Numbered from the stretch's first letter, positions 1 to 7,796 are shown. The stretch: DNA of 64,000 nt from Mycoplana rhizolycopersici (GCF_013378445.1 NZ_JABXYK010000015.1:1-64000); one strand, 5' to 3'. Numbers and translations: made by a program. The notes: generated from the sequence alone by a model not told the origin.

Positions 1-68
1 TAGCCCCGCTCGGTGATCTGACGCACCGCGTCGCGCTTGAACTCTTCAGTGAAATTGGCTTTGCCCAT
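1..68 (-). CDS. IS3-family transposase OrfA, N-terminal 22 residues (partial)
   Basis: The ATG is at 66-68 on the complement and the frame is open to the window edge. The visible N-terminus contains GKANFTEEFKRDAVRQI, the usual start of the helix-turn-helix OrfA protein of IS3-family elements, which binds the terminal inverted repeats. A purine-rich CAGGAGGCC ribosome-binding site lies just upstream. Only the start of the gene is present, so intactness cannot be judged. Confidence 0.7.
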   Translation of the reverse strand, partial: MGKANFTEEFKRDAVRQITERG

Positions 69-109
69 GTAGGCCTCCTGCCTCAAATTTAGGGGAGAAG
101 GTGTCTACA
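1..109 (-). mobile_element. Terminal part of an IS3-family insertion sequence, cut by the window edge
   Basis: The bases up to about 109 read on the minus strand as the beginning of an IS3-family element: a terminal TGTAGACA (complement of 102-109), a short leader, then the start of orfA. IS3-family ends begin with TG and close with CA, which fits this boundary. The element directly abuts the truncated left side of the IS256 copy that follows, so it probably inserted into or next to it. Its other end and orfB lie outside the window, so the subgroup cannot be named. Confidence 0.55.
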
Positions 110-163
110 AATCTAGGGGCTATTCAGTTGCAAAGCTTCAACCTGACCGAAACGGAGACCCCG

Positions 164-507
164 ATGACCGACGACAGATTACCTCTTGCCGAGCTTGCCG
201 CGAAGAGTGGCGATCCAGACTTTCTTCGTGCCATTGCCGAAAGCGTGCTGCAACTGATCATGGAGGCCGACGTCGATGGCCTGATCGGCGCTGGACGTTA
301 CGAGCGTGGGGAAGCCCGCCAAACCTGGCGGAACGGCTACCGCGACCGTACGCTCGACACGCGGCTCGGCACCATGAACCTGAAAATACCGAAGATGCGC
401 ACCGGAACCTACTTTCCCGGCTTCCTGGAGCCCAGGAAAACGGTGGAGAAGGCGCTGGTCGCCCTCATCCAGGAAGCTTGGATCAACGGTGTTTCGACCC
501 GCAAGGT
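164..507 (+). pseudogene. IS256-family transposase, 5' part (codons 1-114)
   Basis: The reading frame begins at ATG 164 and encodes the N-terminal third of a mutator/IS256-type transposase, with the stretches NGYRDRTLDTRLGT and IPKMRTGTYFPGF, and ends in GVSTRKV where the IS66 insertion begins. The open frame runs on to 535 inside the insertion and adds about nine foreign residues. The DDE catalytic domain is in the 3' part. Joining codon 506-507 to 4473 across the 8-bp repeat restores a continuous frame of about 403 codons, the normal size for this family. Confidence 0.85.
500..507. repeat. Left copy of the 8-bp target-site duplication (CGCAAGGT)
   Basis: CGCAAGGT at 500-507 recurs at 4465-4472, exactly at the two junctions between IS256 transposase sequence and the IS66 element. 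IS66-family elements make 8-bp target duplications, so this marks the insertion. A one-base ambiguity in the element tips (starting at 508 or 509) remains. Confidence 0.75.
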
Positions 508-528
508 TGTAAGCGGCGTTTTCGTAGC
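508..528. repeat. Left terminal inverted repeat of the IS66-family element
   Basis: The sequence starting GTAAGCGGCGTTTTCG at 509 matches the complement of the right tip, GTAACCGGTGTTGCCG, at 13 of the first 20 positions. It starts immediately after the target repeat and lies about 110 bp downstream of the passenger gene's stop codon. Confidence 0.65.
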
Positions 529-640
529 ACGTTGACCACGTGCGATCGGAAATGCCGACTATAGTCCTAAGATTATCGGCAGGTATGAGACCGATTTCTA
601 ATTCGGCTTAGGCTTTCATCCGCAAATAAAAATTGTTTTG

Positions 641-1843
641 TCAGTCAGATTTATTTGCGACAGCAGCAATGGTGCGATCAATCTCCTCGGTCGTATTGTA
701 GTAGTGAGGGGATGCCCGAACGAGTGCATCCAAGCCGCGTTTCGTACTATCGATGGGTGTACTTGTTGGTCTCGACACAGAGACGTTGATTCCCTGTTTT
801 GACAAAGCCGCTGCTATGTCGGACGCTTCTCGTCCGTGAACGGTGAACGTAACGATTGCCACAGGGTCTTGCCCAACATCATAAGTCGTTACACCGTCGA
901 TCGCGGCTAGGCCCGAGCGCAACTGAGTGGCAAGAGACCGACTGCGCTGCTCTATACGCTCCAGACCGATCGACAGTGCATAATCAACCGCCGTTCCAAG
1001 TCCGACCCGTGCTGCATAGTCGGACTCCCAGGTTTCGAACCGTCGGGCGTCCGATCGCAAAGTGTATTGGTTGGCCCCAGCCCATTCCGCACCGAACATG
1101 TCGATCATGGCTGGCTCTGTTCGCTCTATGAGTTCGCGACGCATGTAGAGAAAGCCAGTGCCACGCGGCCCACGGAGGAATTTCCGACCGGTAGCCGCGA
1201 GCATGTCACAACCGATAGCCTCGACATCGACAGGCATCTGCCCCACAGCCTGACATGCGTCAAGCAGGTACGGGATGCCGTGTCGCCTTGCCACTTTACC
1301 AACGGCATGTGCGGGATTAACGAGGCCACCGTTGGTAGGAACCCAAGTAATCGCAATCAAACGCGTGCGGTCATCGATTATCCGGTCGAGTGCATCGGGA
1401 TCGAGAAGGCCATCAGCTCCATCGGGTATTATTTCGATGACAGCACCGGTCCGCTTGGCAACCTGCAGATAAGCAAGATAGTTGGCCGCATATTCTGCGG
1501 TGGTCGTCAGGATGCGATCACCTGGTTTGAACGATTGAGCGTAGAAGGCCCACTGCCAAGCTACTGTTGCGTTCTCAGCGAGAGCGATCTCGTCCGGGGC
1601 AGCGCCAACCAAGCGGGCGACACTGCTATAGACGCCCTCGATCTGTTCGGAGCGCTCTGCCTTCGTTTCGTAGCCTCCAATCTGGGCCTCTCTATTGAGG
1701 TAGTCAGTGACCGCGGCCACGACTGGCGTGGGCATCAACGCGGCACCCGCGTTGTTCAGATGGATGCGATGGCTAACACCCGGCGTGTCGTCACGTAGTT
1801 GCGCGATCTCTGCCGCGCTAAAAGGCTTTGTTTCTAATGTCAT
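641..1843 (-). CDS. Class-V PLP-dependent aminotransferase / cysteine-desulfurase-like enzyme (IS66 passenger)
   Basis: This 400-residue protein has the fold-type I layout of class-V aminotransferases: an N-terminal LNNAGAALMP substrate loop, Asp195 in LLDACQAVG (binds the pyridine nitrogen of PLP), and the Schiff-base lysine as Lys221 in ATGRKFLRGPRG. A Pro-Arg-Gly segment after the lysine is common in the isopenicillin-N-epimerase and desulfurase-like branch. The cysteine-bearing loop of true NifS/SufS enzymes is not evident, so substrate and reaction are unknown. It is read in the same direction as tnpABC and lies between tnpC and the left inverted repeat, so it appears to travel with the element. 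There is no partner gene to suggest a pathway. Confidence 0.8.
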   Translation of the reverse strand: MTLETKPFSAAEIAQLRDDTPGVSHRIHLNNAGAALMPTPVVAAVTDYLNREAQIGGYETKAERSEQIEGVYSSVARLVGAAPDEIALAENATVAWQWAFYAQSFKPGDRILTTTAEYAANYLAYLQVAKRTGAVIEIIPDGADGLLDPDALDRIIDDRTRLIAITWVPTNGGLVNPAHAVGKVARRHGIPYLLDACQAVGQMPVDVEAIGCDMLAATGRKFLRGPRGTGFLYMRRELIERTEPAMIDMFGAEWAGANQYTLRSDARRFETWESDYAARVGLGTAVDYALSIGLERIEQRSRSLATQLRSGLAAIDGVTTYDVGQDPVAIVTFTVHGREASDIAAALSKQGINVSVSRPTSTPIDSTKRGLDALVRASPHYYNTTEEIDRTIAAVANKSD

Positions 1844-2001
1844 GTGGACATTTTAGGACCAAAAATTAGGTCAAAGCAACCGTTCCAACTCGAGGCTCAC
1901 AGCAACCTCAAACGGAGCGCCGCAACCATGCCGATATTGCTCTCCGCTGGTTGGAAGCTATGGAGCCTTACGACCGCAAAGGGTCAGGCAGAAAGGAGGC
2001 G

Positions 2002-3576
2002 TCAACCGGCGTAGTTCCACGGCAGCAGCCCCTCAACTTGGCCCTGCTTGTGGCCGTTGACGATGGCGGTGAGCGTCGCGGTCAGATAGGCCATTGGATC
2101 AACAGCGTTGAGTTTGCAAGTCTCGATCAGCGAGGCGATGGTCGCCCAGTTCTCAGCTCCTGTATCATGACCCGCGAAGAGCGCGTTCTTGCGATTGAGA
2201 GCTATCGGTCTAATGCTCCGCTCGACGCTATTGTTGTCGATCTCAATGCGCCCATCGATCAGGAAGAGTTTCAGACCATCCCAGTATTTGGCGATGTAGG
2301 CCAGTGCCTCGCCGAGCGACGACTTCGTTGCGACGCGGGCGCGGTGATGGACGAGCCAGGATTGCATGTCGGCGATCAATGGTGCTGATCGTTCCTGTCG
2401 TCCAGCAAGACGAGCCTCAGGGTCAAGGCCGCGCAGTGCGGCCTCGATCCGATACAGCTCACCGATCCGCTTGACGCCATCCTCGGCAATCGGTGCTGCG
2501 CCGTTGCGAGTAATCTCCACCAGCTTGCGACGGGCGTGTGCCCAACAATAGGCAAGCTGAATGTCTGGACCGACACGCTCTGATGCGATCAGCCTGTTGT
2601 ATCCGGCATAGCCATCGACCTGCAGGATGCCGGAGAAGCCCTGCAATATCCGTTCGGCATGAATGCCACCGCGACCGGGAGCGTAGGTGAAGGCGACACC
2701 TGGCGGAGCACCGCCGCCCCAAGGACGATCATCCCGTGCCAGCGCCCAGAAGTATCCGGTCTTGGTTTTGCGCGAGCCGGGATCGAGAACAGGGGCACGG
2801 GTCTCGTCCATGAACAGCTTGGTTGAGCGCTTCAGGTCGGCAATCAACGTATCGAAGACGGGACGTAATTCGAAAGCGGCTCGACCGACCCAGTCGGCGA
2901 GCGTGGATCGGTCGAGGTCAATGCCCTGGCGGCTCATGATCTGGGCCTGACGGTAAAGCGGAAGGTGGTCTGCATATTTAGAGACCAGCACATGGGCGAT
3001 GGTGGCTTCCGTCGGCAGCCCAGCCTGGATCAGCCGCGCTGGTGCCGGAGCCTGAACGACACCGTCAGTGCAGGCACGGCACGCATATTTAGGGCGACGG
3101 GTGACGATCACACGGAACTGCGCTGGAACCACGTCCAGCCGCTCGGAGACATCCTCGCCAATGGAATGGAGGCATCCACCGCAGGCGCACGTTAGACTTT
3201 CCGGCTCGATCACCTCTTCGATACGCGGAAGATGCTTCGGGAGGGAGCCGCGATTGATCGCGCGCGGCTTTGCAATCCTGTTTCCTGCAGGAGTGTCCGC
3301 CTCGTCCTCGGCATGGATGGCAGCCATGGCCGTCTCCAGGTCCTCCAGTGCCAGATCGAACTGATCGGGATCGGTCTTCTCGGATTTGCGTCCGAAGGCT
3401 GCATGTTTGAAGGCGGCGACCAGCTTCTCAAGCCGCTCGATTCGCTCATCCTTGCGAGCGATATGTTCGTCCTTGCTCGCAATCGCGACATCCTTGGCCG
3501 CCTCGCGTGCTTGCGCCGCGATCAGCATCGCCTTCAGGGCGGCAACATCATCGGGAAGGTCGGCGGCATCAAGCAT
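2002..3576 (-). CDS. tnpC: IS66-family transposase TnpC
   Basis: This is a full-length 524-residue IS66 DDE transposase. It has an N-terminal leucine-zipper-like coiled coil (about residues 10-60, rich in KDE and ERLEKL repeats), a zinc-finger segment with cysteines at 130, 132, 135, 166 and 169, and the catalytic triad Asp257 (FMDETRAP), Asp321 (VDGYAGY) and Glu452 (NNSVERSIRP). The C-terminal tail ends LLPWNYAG, typical of the family. It is the third gene of the tnpA-tnpB-tnpC operon. No frameshift or stop was seen, so the protein itself looks functional even though tnpB is broken. Confidence 0.92.
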   Translation of the reverse strand: MLDAADLPDDVAALKAMLIAAQAREAAKDVAIASKDEHIARKDERIERLEKLVAAFKHAAFGRKSEKTDPDQFDLALEDLETAMAAIHAEDEADTPAGNRIAKPRAINRGSLPKHLPRIEEVIEPESLTCACGGCLHSIGEDVSERLDVVPAQFRVIVTRRPKYACRACTDGVVQAPAPARLIQAGLPTEATIAHVLVSKYADHLPLYRQAQIMSRQGIDLDRSTLADWVGRAAFELRPVFDTLIADLKRSTKLFMDETRAPVLDPGSRKTKTGYFWALARDDRPWGGGAPPGVAFTYAPGRGGIHAERILQGFSGILQVDGYAGYNRLIASERVGPDIQLAYCWAHARRKLVEITRNGAAPIAEDGVKRIGELYRIEAALRGLDPEARLAGRQERSAPLIADMQSWLVHHRARVATKSSLGEALAYIAKYWDGLKLFLIDGRIEIDNNSVERSIRPIALNRKNALFAGHDTGAENWATIASLIETCKLNAVDPMAYLTATLTAIVNGHKQGQVEGLLPWNYAG

Positions 3577-3645
3577 GGCCAGAAGCTACCAAATCCGCCG
3601 CTGATTTGCCTCTGCAATTTGCCCTGCTGAGTCATCGTGCCGCAG

Positions 3646-3998
3646 CTATTCGATGGCTTCCGGCGCTCTCGTGTGGACGGCATGAACCCGTCGCCAGTCA
3701 AGGCCAGCGAACAAGGCTTCGAACTGGGCGTGGGTGAGTGTCATCAGTCCATCCTTGATGCCAGGCCAAGTGAACGTAGCTCTTCCAGCCGCTTGTAGGC
3801 CAGCACGATACCACTGCCATCCCAGTATATGAGCTTCAACCGGTCCGCCTTGCGTGACCGGAACACGAAGACTGTTCCCGTAAAGGGGGCCTTGTGCAGC
3901 TCATTCTTCACCAACGCGGCCAAGCCGTCATGACCCTTGCGGAAGTCCACCGGTTTGGTCGCGACCATGATCCTGACGCGGTTCGACGGAAAAATCAT
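3646..3998 (-). pseudogene. tnpB: IS66 accessory protein TnpB, frameshifted
   Basis: TnpB of IS66 elements is about 115 residues and required for transposition with TnpA and TnpC. Here the frame starts at 3998 with MIFPSNRVRIMVATKPVDFRKG and continues well to YKRLEE, then slips near 3780 and ends early after 84 residues. In the next frame the expected C-terminus reappears (TFTWPGIKDGLMTLTHAQF through APEAIE) and stops at 3646. The total of 353 bases is one short of 118 codons, consistent with a single-base deletion. Sequencing error or programmed frameshifting cannot be excluded from one sequence. Confidence 0.8.
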
Positions 3999-4402
3999 GT
4001 CGCCACCGCCAGGGCGCGAGCGATGGCCGCGATCCGGGACGCAGACGCTCCTTCCTCCAGGCGGATCGTAACAGTGCCTACGACGATCTCTGGGCGACCA
4101 ATCGCTTTCGGCGGAGGCTCCGAAACTGGCGGATCAACTATCACCGCCGCGAACTCTACCGCATCCTCCGGCGCTGGCAGGATCAGCTTCCCCTGTCGCG
4201 CCATCGTCCGCCAAGTGGAAAGGCTGTTCGCTCGCAATCCATAGCGTTGCGCAACTGCATTGACCGTCGTGTCGGGCCTCAAGCTCTCCGACACGATCCG
4301 CGCCTTGACCTCGTCAGGCCAGTGTCGGTGGACCTCACGTCCAGACTTACCTGTTGTGAGAAACTCTAATGAGGTCTCCATGGAGAAACTCCCGCTCATC
4401 AT
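3995..4402 (-). CDS. tnpA: IS66 accessory protein TnpA (helix-turn-helix)
   Basis: This small protein of up to 135 residues has a helix-turn-helix core (ARIVSESLRPDTTVNAVAQR, then YGLRANSLSTWR) characteristic of IS66 TnpA, which helps recognise the element ends. Its stop overlaps the tnpB start in an ATGA (3995-3998), indicating translational coupling. The start could be either Met of the initial pair or Met8 at 4381; no strong ribosome-binding site decides it. It is the first gene of the element, close to the right inverted repeat. Confidence 0.85.
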   Translation of the reverse strand: MMSGSFSMETSLEFLTTGKSGREVHRHWPDEVKARIVSESLRPDTTVNAVAQRYGLRANSLSTWRTMARQGKLILPAPEDAVEFAAVIVDPPVSEPPPKAIGRPEIVVGTVTIRLEEGASASRIAAIARALAVAT

Positions 4403-4444
4403 CCATGCAAACCTCGATCACAGATCAGGCGGAGAAGGACAATG

Positions 4445-4464
4445 TGGAGCGGCAACACCGGTTA
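4445..4464. repeat. Right terminal inverted repeat of the IS66-family element
   Basis: Read on the complement this tip begins TAACCGGTGTTGCCGCTCC, an imperfect inverted copy of the left tip at 508-528. It abuts the second CGCAAGGT repeat at 4465-4472. Confidence 0.6.
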
Positions 4465-4472
4465 CGCAAGGT
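4465..4472. repeat. Right copy of the 8-bp target-site duplication (CGCAAGGT)
   Basis: It is identical to 500-507 and lies exactly where the IS256 transposase sequence resumes as K-V-D-E-L-V-Q-A-M-G. Confidence 0.75.
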
Positions 4473-5340
4473 CGATGAGCTGGTGCAGGCCATGGGCATG
4501 ACCGGCATTTCGAAATCATCCGTGTCGACGTTGTGCAAGGACATCGACGAACGCGTGAACGCCTTCCTCAAGCGCCCTCTTTCCGGTGCCTAGCCATATC
4601 TCTGGCTCGATGCGACCTACCTGAAGATGCGAGAGGGCGGCCGCATCGTCTCGGTGGCGGCAATAATCGCAGTTGCCGTTGATACGGACGGAAAGAGGGA
4701 GATCGTCGGCCTGCACATCGGCCCTTCCGAAGCCGAGCCGTTCTGGACAAGCTTCCTGCGCGATCTGGTTCGCCGTGGCCTCACTGGCGTCAAACTCGTC
4801 ATCTCCGATGCGCATGAGGGGCTGAAGGCCGCCATCACCCGTGTTCTCGGCGCAACATGGCAAAGATGCCGGGTTCATGCGATGCGCAATGCGCTGGCTT
4901 ACGTTCCCAAGGGACAGCACACCATGGTTGCCGCTGCGATCCGCCAAGCGTTCATTCAGCCTGATCATGACAATGCCGTCCAAACATGGCGGCATGTCGC
5001 CGATCAGCTCCGGGCCAGATGGCCTAAGCTCGGCACCTTCATGGACGACGCCGAAGCTGACGTGCTTGCCTACATGGCCTTTCCGTCTCAGCACCGCACC
5101 AAACTTCACAGCACGAATCCGCTGGAGCGCATGAACAAGGAGGTGAAGCGCCGTGCCGATGTCGTCGGCATCTTCCCGAACGAAGACAGCATCGTCCGCC
5201 TGATCGGAGCTATGCTGCTCGAAGCCAACGACGAATGGCAACTGCAACATCGCTACATGCAGATCGAGGGTATGGCCGAGCTTAACCCACAAGCAATCGA
5301 GGAGGAAAAGCCACTTCAGATCACGCCGAAAGCCGCCTGA
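4471..5340 (+). pseudogene. IS256-family transposase, 3' part with an in-frame stop
   Basis: This fragment continues the protein begun at 164: VDELVQAMGMTGISKSSVS, then the catalytic domain with LWLDATYLKMREGG (first Asp), VKLVISDAHEGLKAAI (second Asp) and HSTNPLERMNKEVKRR (catalytic Glu), ending at TGA 5338-5340. A TAG at 4592-4594 interrupts the segment before PYLWLDATY, where relatives have Trp, so a TGG-to-TAG change is likely. The copy is therefore dead for two reasons: the insertion and the amber stop. Confidence 0.88.
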
Positions 5341-5489
5341 TCATGACGGCCCGGTTCCACACCCGAAATTACACCAACTTGACGGACGCTATCTGAGTTG
5401 CCAGGGCGGATCGTTTGTGACGCGGGATGACGAAGAGATTTCGAAGCGCCGAAAAAGATCGAGATGAACCGCTGCAAGCTGCCGGCTGA

Positions 5490-5661
5490 TCTCGGCAATA
5501 CCCTCGCGGCGGCAAAGAGCGGCAATGCTGTCCTCGCCACGCAGGCCCTCTATCACAATGCGGATTTTGTCCTCGGCCGAGTGATGCTTGCGCGTCGCGC
5601 GGCGGATATCCTTGATGACCTGTTCGGCCGCTGGTCTTTGCGGCCCGGCTTTCTGTCTCAT
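5490..5661 (-). pseudogene. IS3-family transposase OrfA fragment
   Basis: About 57 residues match the N-terminal part of an IS3-family OrfA: KHHSAEDKIRIVIEGLRGED followed by SIAALCRREGIAE, a helix-turn-helix protein. After that motif the frame continues with unrelated sequence to 5389, so the element was cut here. No matching orfB lies next to it in the same orientation. It is a scar beside the IS256 right end. Confidence 0.65.
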
Positions 5662-5867
5662 CTTCGCTTCCTTTGAGTGAGCTACGATGAACCAGAAATC
5701 CTCCCTTCTCAGTTAACCGCGATCTGTCTCAAGGGCGCTGATGTCGGACAGTCCTCTCGAATGTCGACGCGTGGCATCCAGATATCATTGAGGTCATGGA
5801 GCGCAACCTCGTCGGCCTGAAGGCCATCTTCAGCTTAGGTGCGGCTTCTATGGAATATGAACCTTCG

Positions 5868-5979
5868 GCCGGATCGGCAAATATCTGACCTTTTACAACG
5901 GCCGACGGCCACATTCATCGTTTGAACACCGGATCAGGTCTACTTCAACCCGCCGCAGCCCATCCCGCTTGCGGCGTAA
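5868..5979 (+). pseudogene. IS3-family transposase OrfB, C-terminal scar
   Basis: The plus strand reads RIGKYLTFYNGRRPHSS and, after a frameshift near 5922, TPDQVYFNPPQPIPLAA followed by TAA at 5977-5979. These are the last residues of the rve integrase domain of IS3-family OrfB proteins. It faces the opposite way to the OrfA scar at 5490-5661, so the two are different remnants or a rearranged one. The stretch 5662-5867 between them holds no recognisable gene. Confidence 0.65.
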
Positions 5980-6042
5980 CCAGCGCCGGAAACCACTTAG
6001 CAGTCGGCACCACCCTGTTCAAACAGACCGAGCCGCCTCTGC

Positions 6043-6705
6043 CTACCCACCTGAGGTGTCCGACGAGCACCTCACATAAGCCAGGACCGCATCAGAGATC
6101 ATGTGCTTGTGTCGGCTGTAAAGCTCCGGCGCGGAGAGGTCGCGGTGGAAGATGGTGCCGAAGGTGTACCTGTTTGAAACGCGGAAAAAGCAGAATGCGC
6201 TGATGAGCATGTGAAGGTCGACGGCATCGACATCCCGACGGAAGATGCCTTCGCTGCGGCCTCTTTCCAGAACCTCTGCGATGGTCTTGACGATCGAGAG
6301 ATTCAGTTCGCCGATCTCCGAGGACTGCTTCATATGACTGGCGTAGTGAATGTTCTCGATGCTGACCAGCCGAACGAAGTCCGGGTTGTTCTCGTCGTGA
6401 TCAAAGGTGCTGGCAATCAAGGTCCGCAGCGCCTCGACGGGCGGCATATCCGCCAATTGGAGATCAGCCTCAAGCGACCGGATCTTTCGGTAGGCCTTCT
6501 CGAGGACCGCAAGATAGAGGCCCTCCTTGCTGCCGAAATAGTAGTAAATCATCCGCTTCGAGGTTTTGGTCTTCTCCGCTATGGCGTCAACTCGCCCGCC
6601 TGACAGGCCATAGGCAGAGAACTCCTCGGTGGCGACCCTGAGGATGTCTTCCTTTGTTTTTTCGGGGTCGTTCTTCCTACCCTCTCTTTCAACAGACGTG
6701 GCCAC
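6043..6705 (-). CDS. TetR-family transcriptional regulator
   Basis: The N-terminal helix-turn-helix (KTKEDILRVATEEFSAYGLS through KTSKRMIYYYFGSKEGLY) is classic TetR/AcrR. The larger C-terminal ligand-binding domain resembles those of TetR proteins beside aromatic or dehydroshikimate catabolic genes. GTG at 6705 is preferred as the start because GGAGGG lies 12 bases upstream; an alternative GTG at 6753 lacks a good site. It is divergent from the aroE operon, and a palindrome between the promoter hexamers of that operon (6800-6813) is the obvious operator. The effector is unknown, perhaps a shikimate or protocatechuate pathway intermediate. Confidence 0.82.
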   Translation of the reverse strand: MATSVEREGRKNDPEKTKEDILRVATEEFSAYGLSGGRVDAIAEKTKTSKRMIYYYFGSKEGLYLAVLEKAYRKIRSLEADLQLADMPPVEALRTLIASTFDHDENNPDFVRLVSIENIHYASHMKQSSEIGELNLSIVKTIAEVLERGRSEGIFRRDVDAVDLHMLISAFCFFRVSNRYTFGTIFHRDLSAPELYSRHKHMISDAVLAYVRCSSDTSGG

Positions 6706-6792
6706 GTTACTCTTTATCCCTCCGGGCGGGCAGTCGGCCCGCAGACGCTCCACTTCTTATTGAGCTTTGAGCCCGTCATCAACTCGCTCAAT

Positions 6793-6821
6793 TTGACACG
6801 TACTGGTTAGTACATTATCAG
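6793..6821 (+). promoter_or_regulatory. Promoter with palindromic TetR operator upstream of aroE
   Basis: TTGACA at 6793-6798 and TATCAG at 6816-6821 are separated by 17 bases, a good sigma-70 arrangement. The spacer contains GTACT-GGTT-AGTAC (6800-6813), an inverted repeat whose occupation would block RNA polymerase. The neighbouring divergent TetR gene is the likely repressor. GTACATTATCA at 6810-6820 recurs at 10792-10802 upstream of the second TRAP operon. Confidence 0.6.
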
Positions 6822-6852
6822 AGTCAGGCGATATCCGTTGGGAGAAGCGCCA

Positions 6853-6906
6853 ATGGCAGGACAAAGTCTTCTTGATCCATGTGCCGGCGGTGAGGGTTGG
6901 AAATGA
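6853..6906 (+). CDS. 17-codon leader ORF coupled to aroE
   Basis: An ATG at 6853 is preceded by GGGAGAA (6840-6846) at normal spacing and opens a 17-residue frame (starting MAGQSLLDP) whose TGA overlaps the aroE start as ATGA (6903-6906). It could be a genuine leader peptide driving translation of aroE, or the stub of a gene lost by deletion. It resembles no family recognised here. Confidence 0.35.
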   Translation: MAGQSLLDPCAGGEGWK

Positions 6907-7796
6907 CGACTAAGCAGGTTCCGCACTTCGATGCTGGACTGATCGGCAAGGGGATACAAGCGTCGTTGACGCCCGCTATGCATATGGCAGAGGGGCGAGC
7001 GCAAGGTCTGGACTACTGCTACGTCCTGTTCGATCTCGACAAAATCGAGGGCGATCAGATCCCCGCACTTCTGGCGGACGCAGAGCGACGCGGCTTTGGC
7101 GGCCTCAATATCACGCACCCTTGCAAGCAGCAGGTAGTCGAATTGCTTGACGATCTGTCGGACGAGGCAGCGGCGCTCGGCGCTGTGAACACCGTCGTCC
7201 TTCGCGATGGTCGGCGGCACGGTCACAACACCGACTGGTGGGGTTTCGCGGAGAGCTTCCGCCGGGGTCTTCCTGGTGCCAATTTGGCCTCGGTCGTTCA
7301 GCTTGGGGCCGGTGGCGCGGGTGCTGCCACGGCCTTCGCCATTCTGCGCTCTGGGGCCGCCGCGCTTACGATTTTCGATCAGGAGGAAAGCCGCGCATCC
7401 GCCTTGGTCGAGAACATGCAGCGGCATTTCAAAAGCGCAGCGATCAGGGTCGGGGCTGATCTGGCATCGGCGATGGCGAACGCCTCAGGGCTCATCCACG
7501 CGACGCCGACGGGAATGGTCAAGTATCCGGGATTGCCTTTGCCTGCGGAACTTTTGCAGTCGACCCCATGGGTCGCCGAAATCGTCTATTTTCCGCTCAA
7601 CACGGAACTGGTGGTAGAGGCGAGACGTCGCGGCTGCCGCACGTTGGACGGGGGCGGCATGGCAGTTTTTCAAGCGGTCAAAGCATTCGAACTTTTCACC
7701 GGGATCGAACCTGACGCGGAACGCATGTTGAGGCACTTCAAGGAGTTGACTGGAGGTGCTGCGCAACCCACGCCGGCTGCAGAGGGGGGCCGGTGA
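6903..7796 (+). CDS. aroE: Shikimate dehydrogenase (NADP or NAD dependent)
   Basis: This 297-residue protein interconverts 3-dehydroshikimate and shikimate. Visible hallmarks are NITHPCKQ with catalytic Lys75, AVNTVV (Asn96), the catalytic Asp111 in HNTDWWGF, the nucleotide-binding GAGGAG at 135-140, ATPTGM, and the closing DGGGMAVFQAVKAFELFTG. The ATG at 6903 is chosen because it overlaps the leader stop and lines up with the family N-terminus. It sits in a transporter-rich catabolic locus with a dehydratase relic and aroQ rather than with biosynthetic aro genes. A role in shikimate or quinate use is therefore inferred rather than chorismate synthesis. Confidence 0.9.
   Translation: MTTKQVPHFDAGLIGKGIQASLTPAMHMAEGRAQGLDYCYVLFDLDKIEGDQIPALLADAERRGFGGLNITHPCKQQVVELLDDLSDEAAALGAVNTVVLRDGRRHGHNTDWWGFAESFRRGLPGANLASVVQLGAGGAGAATAFAILRSGAAALTIFDQEESRASALVENMQRHFKSAAIRVGADLASAMANASGLIHATPTGMVKYPGLPLPAELLQSTPWVAEIVYFPLNTELVVEARRRGCRTLDGGGMAVFQAVKAFELFTGIEPDAERMLRHFKELTGGAAQPTPAAEGGR

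Larger units (their letters stand above)
508..4464 (-). mobile_element. IS66-family element carrying a class-V PLP-enzyme passenger gene
   Basis: The element spans 3957 bp between two copies of CGCAAGGT. Its tips, GTAAGCGG at 509 and GTAACCGG on the opposite strand, match the GTAAGCG start known for IS66-family repeats. Transcribed leftwards it contains tnpA, tnpB and tnpC in the canonical order, then an unrelated 400-residue aminotransferase-fold gene before the left terminal repeat. Basic IS66 elements are about 2.5 kb and end soon after tnpC, so the extra 1.4 kb is passenger DNA. No internal copy of the terminal repeat was seen between tnpC and the passenger. Transposition is doubtful because tnpB is frameshifted. 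Confidence 0.75.
110..5393 (+). mobile_element. IS256-family insertion sequence, split by an IS66-family element
   Basis: The two halves of one IS256-family transposase lie at 164-507 and 4471-5340 in the same orientation, separated by an IS66-family element. The left end appears to have been replaced by the IS3 element ending at 109, because no inverted copy of the right-end sequence was found there. The right limit is a guess, placed after GACGGACGCTATC (5381-5393), which resembles the ends of related IS256 elements. The copy is immobile: split, carrying a stop codon and missing one end. Confidence 0.6.

Noticed and set aside
1067-1798. Long plus-strand open frame of 243 codons opposite the class-V enzyme gene
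   Set aside because: It lies antisense within a well-supported PLP-enzyme gene, has no domain motif and no ribosome-binding site; a shadow of codon bias.
4516-5292. 258-codon minus-strand frame inside the IS256 transposase
   Set aside because: It is antisense to the conserved DDE domain; no independent support.
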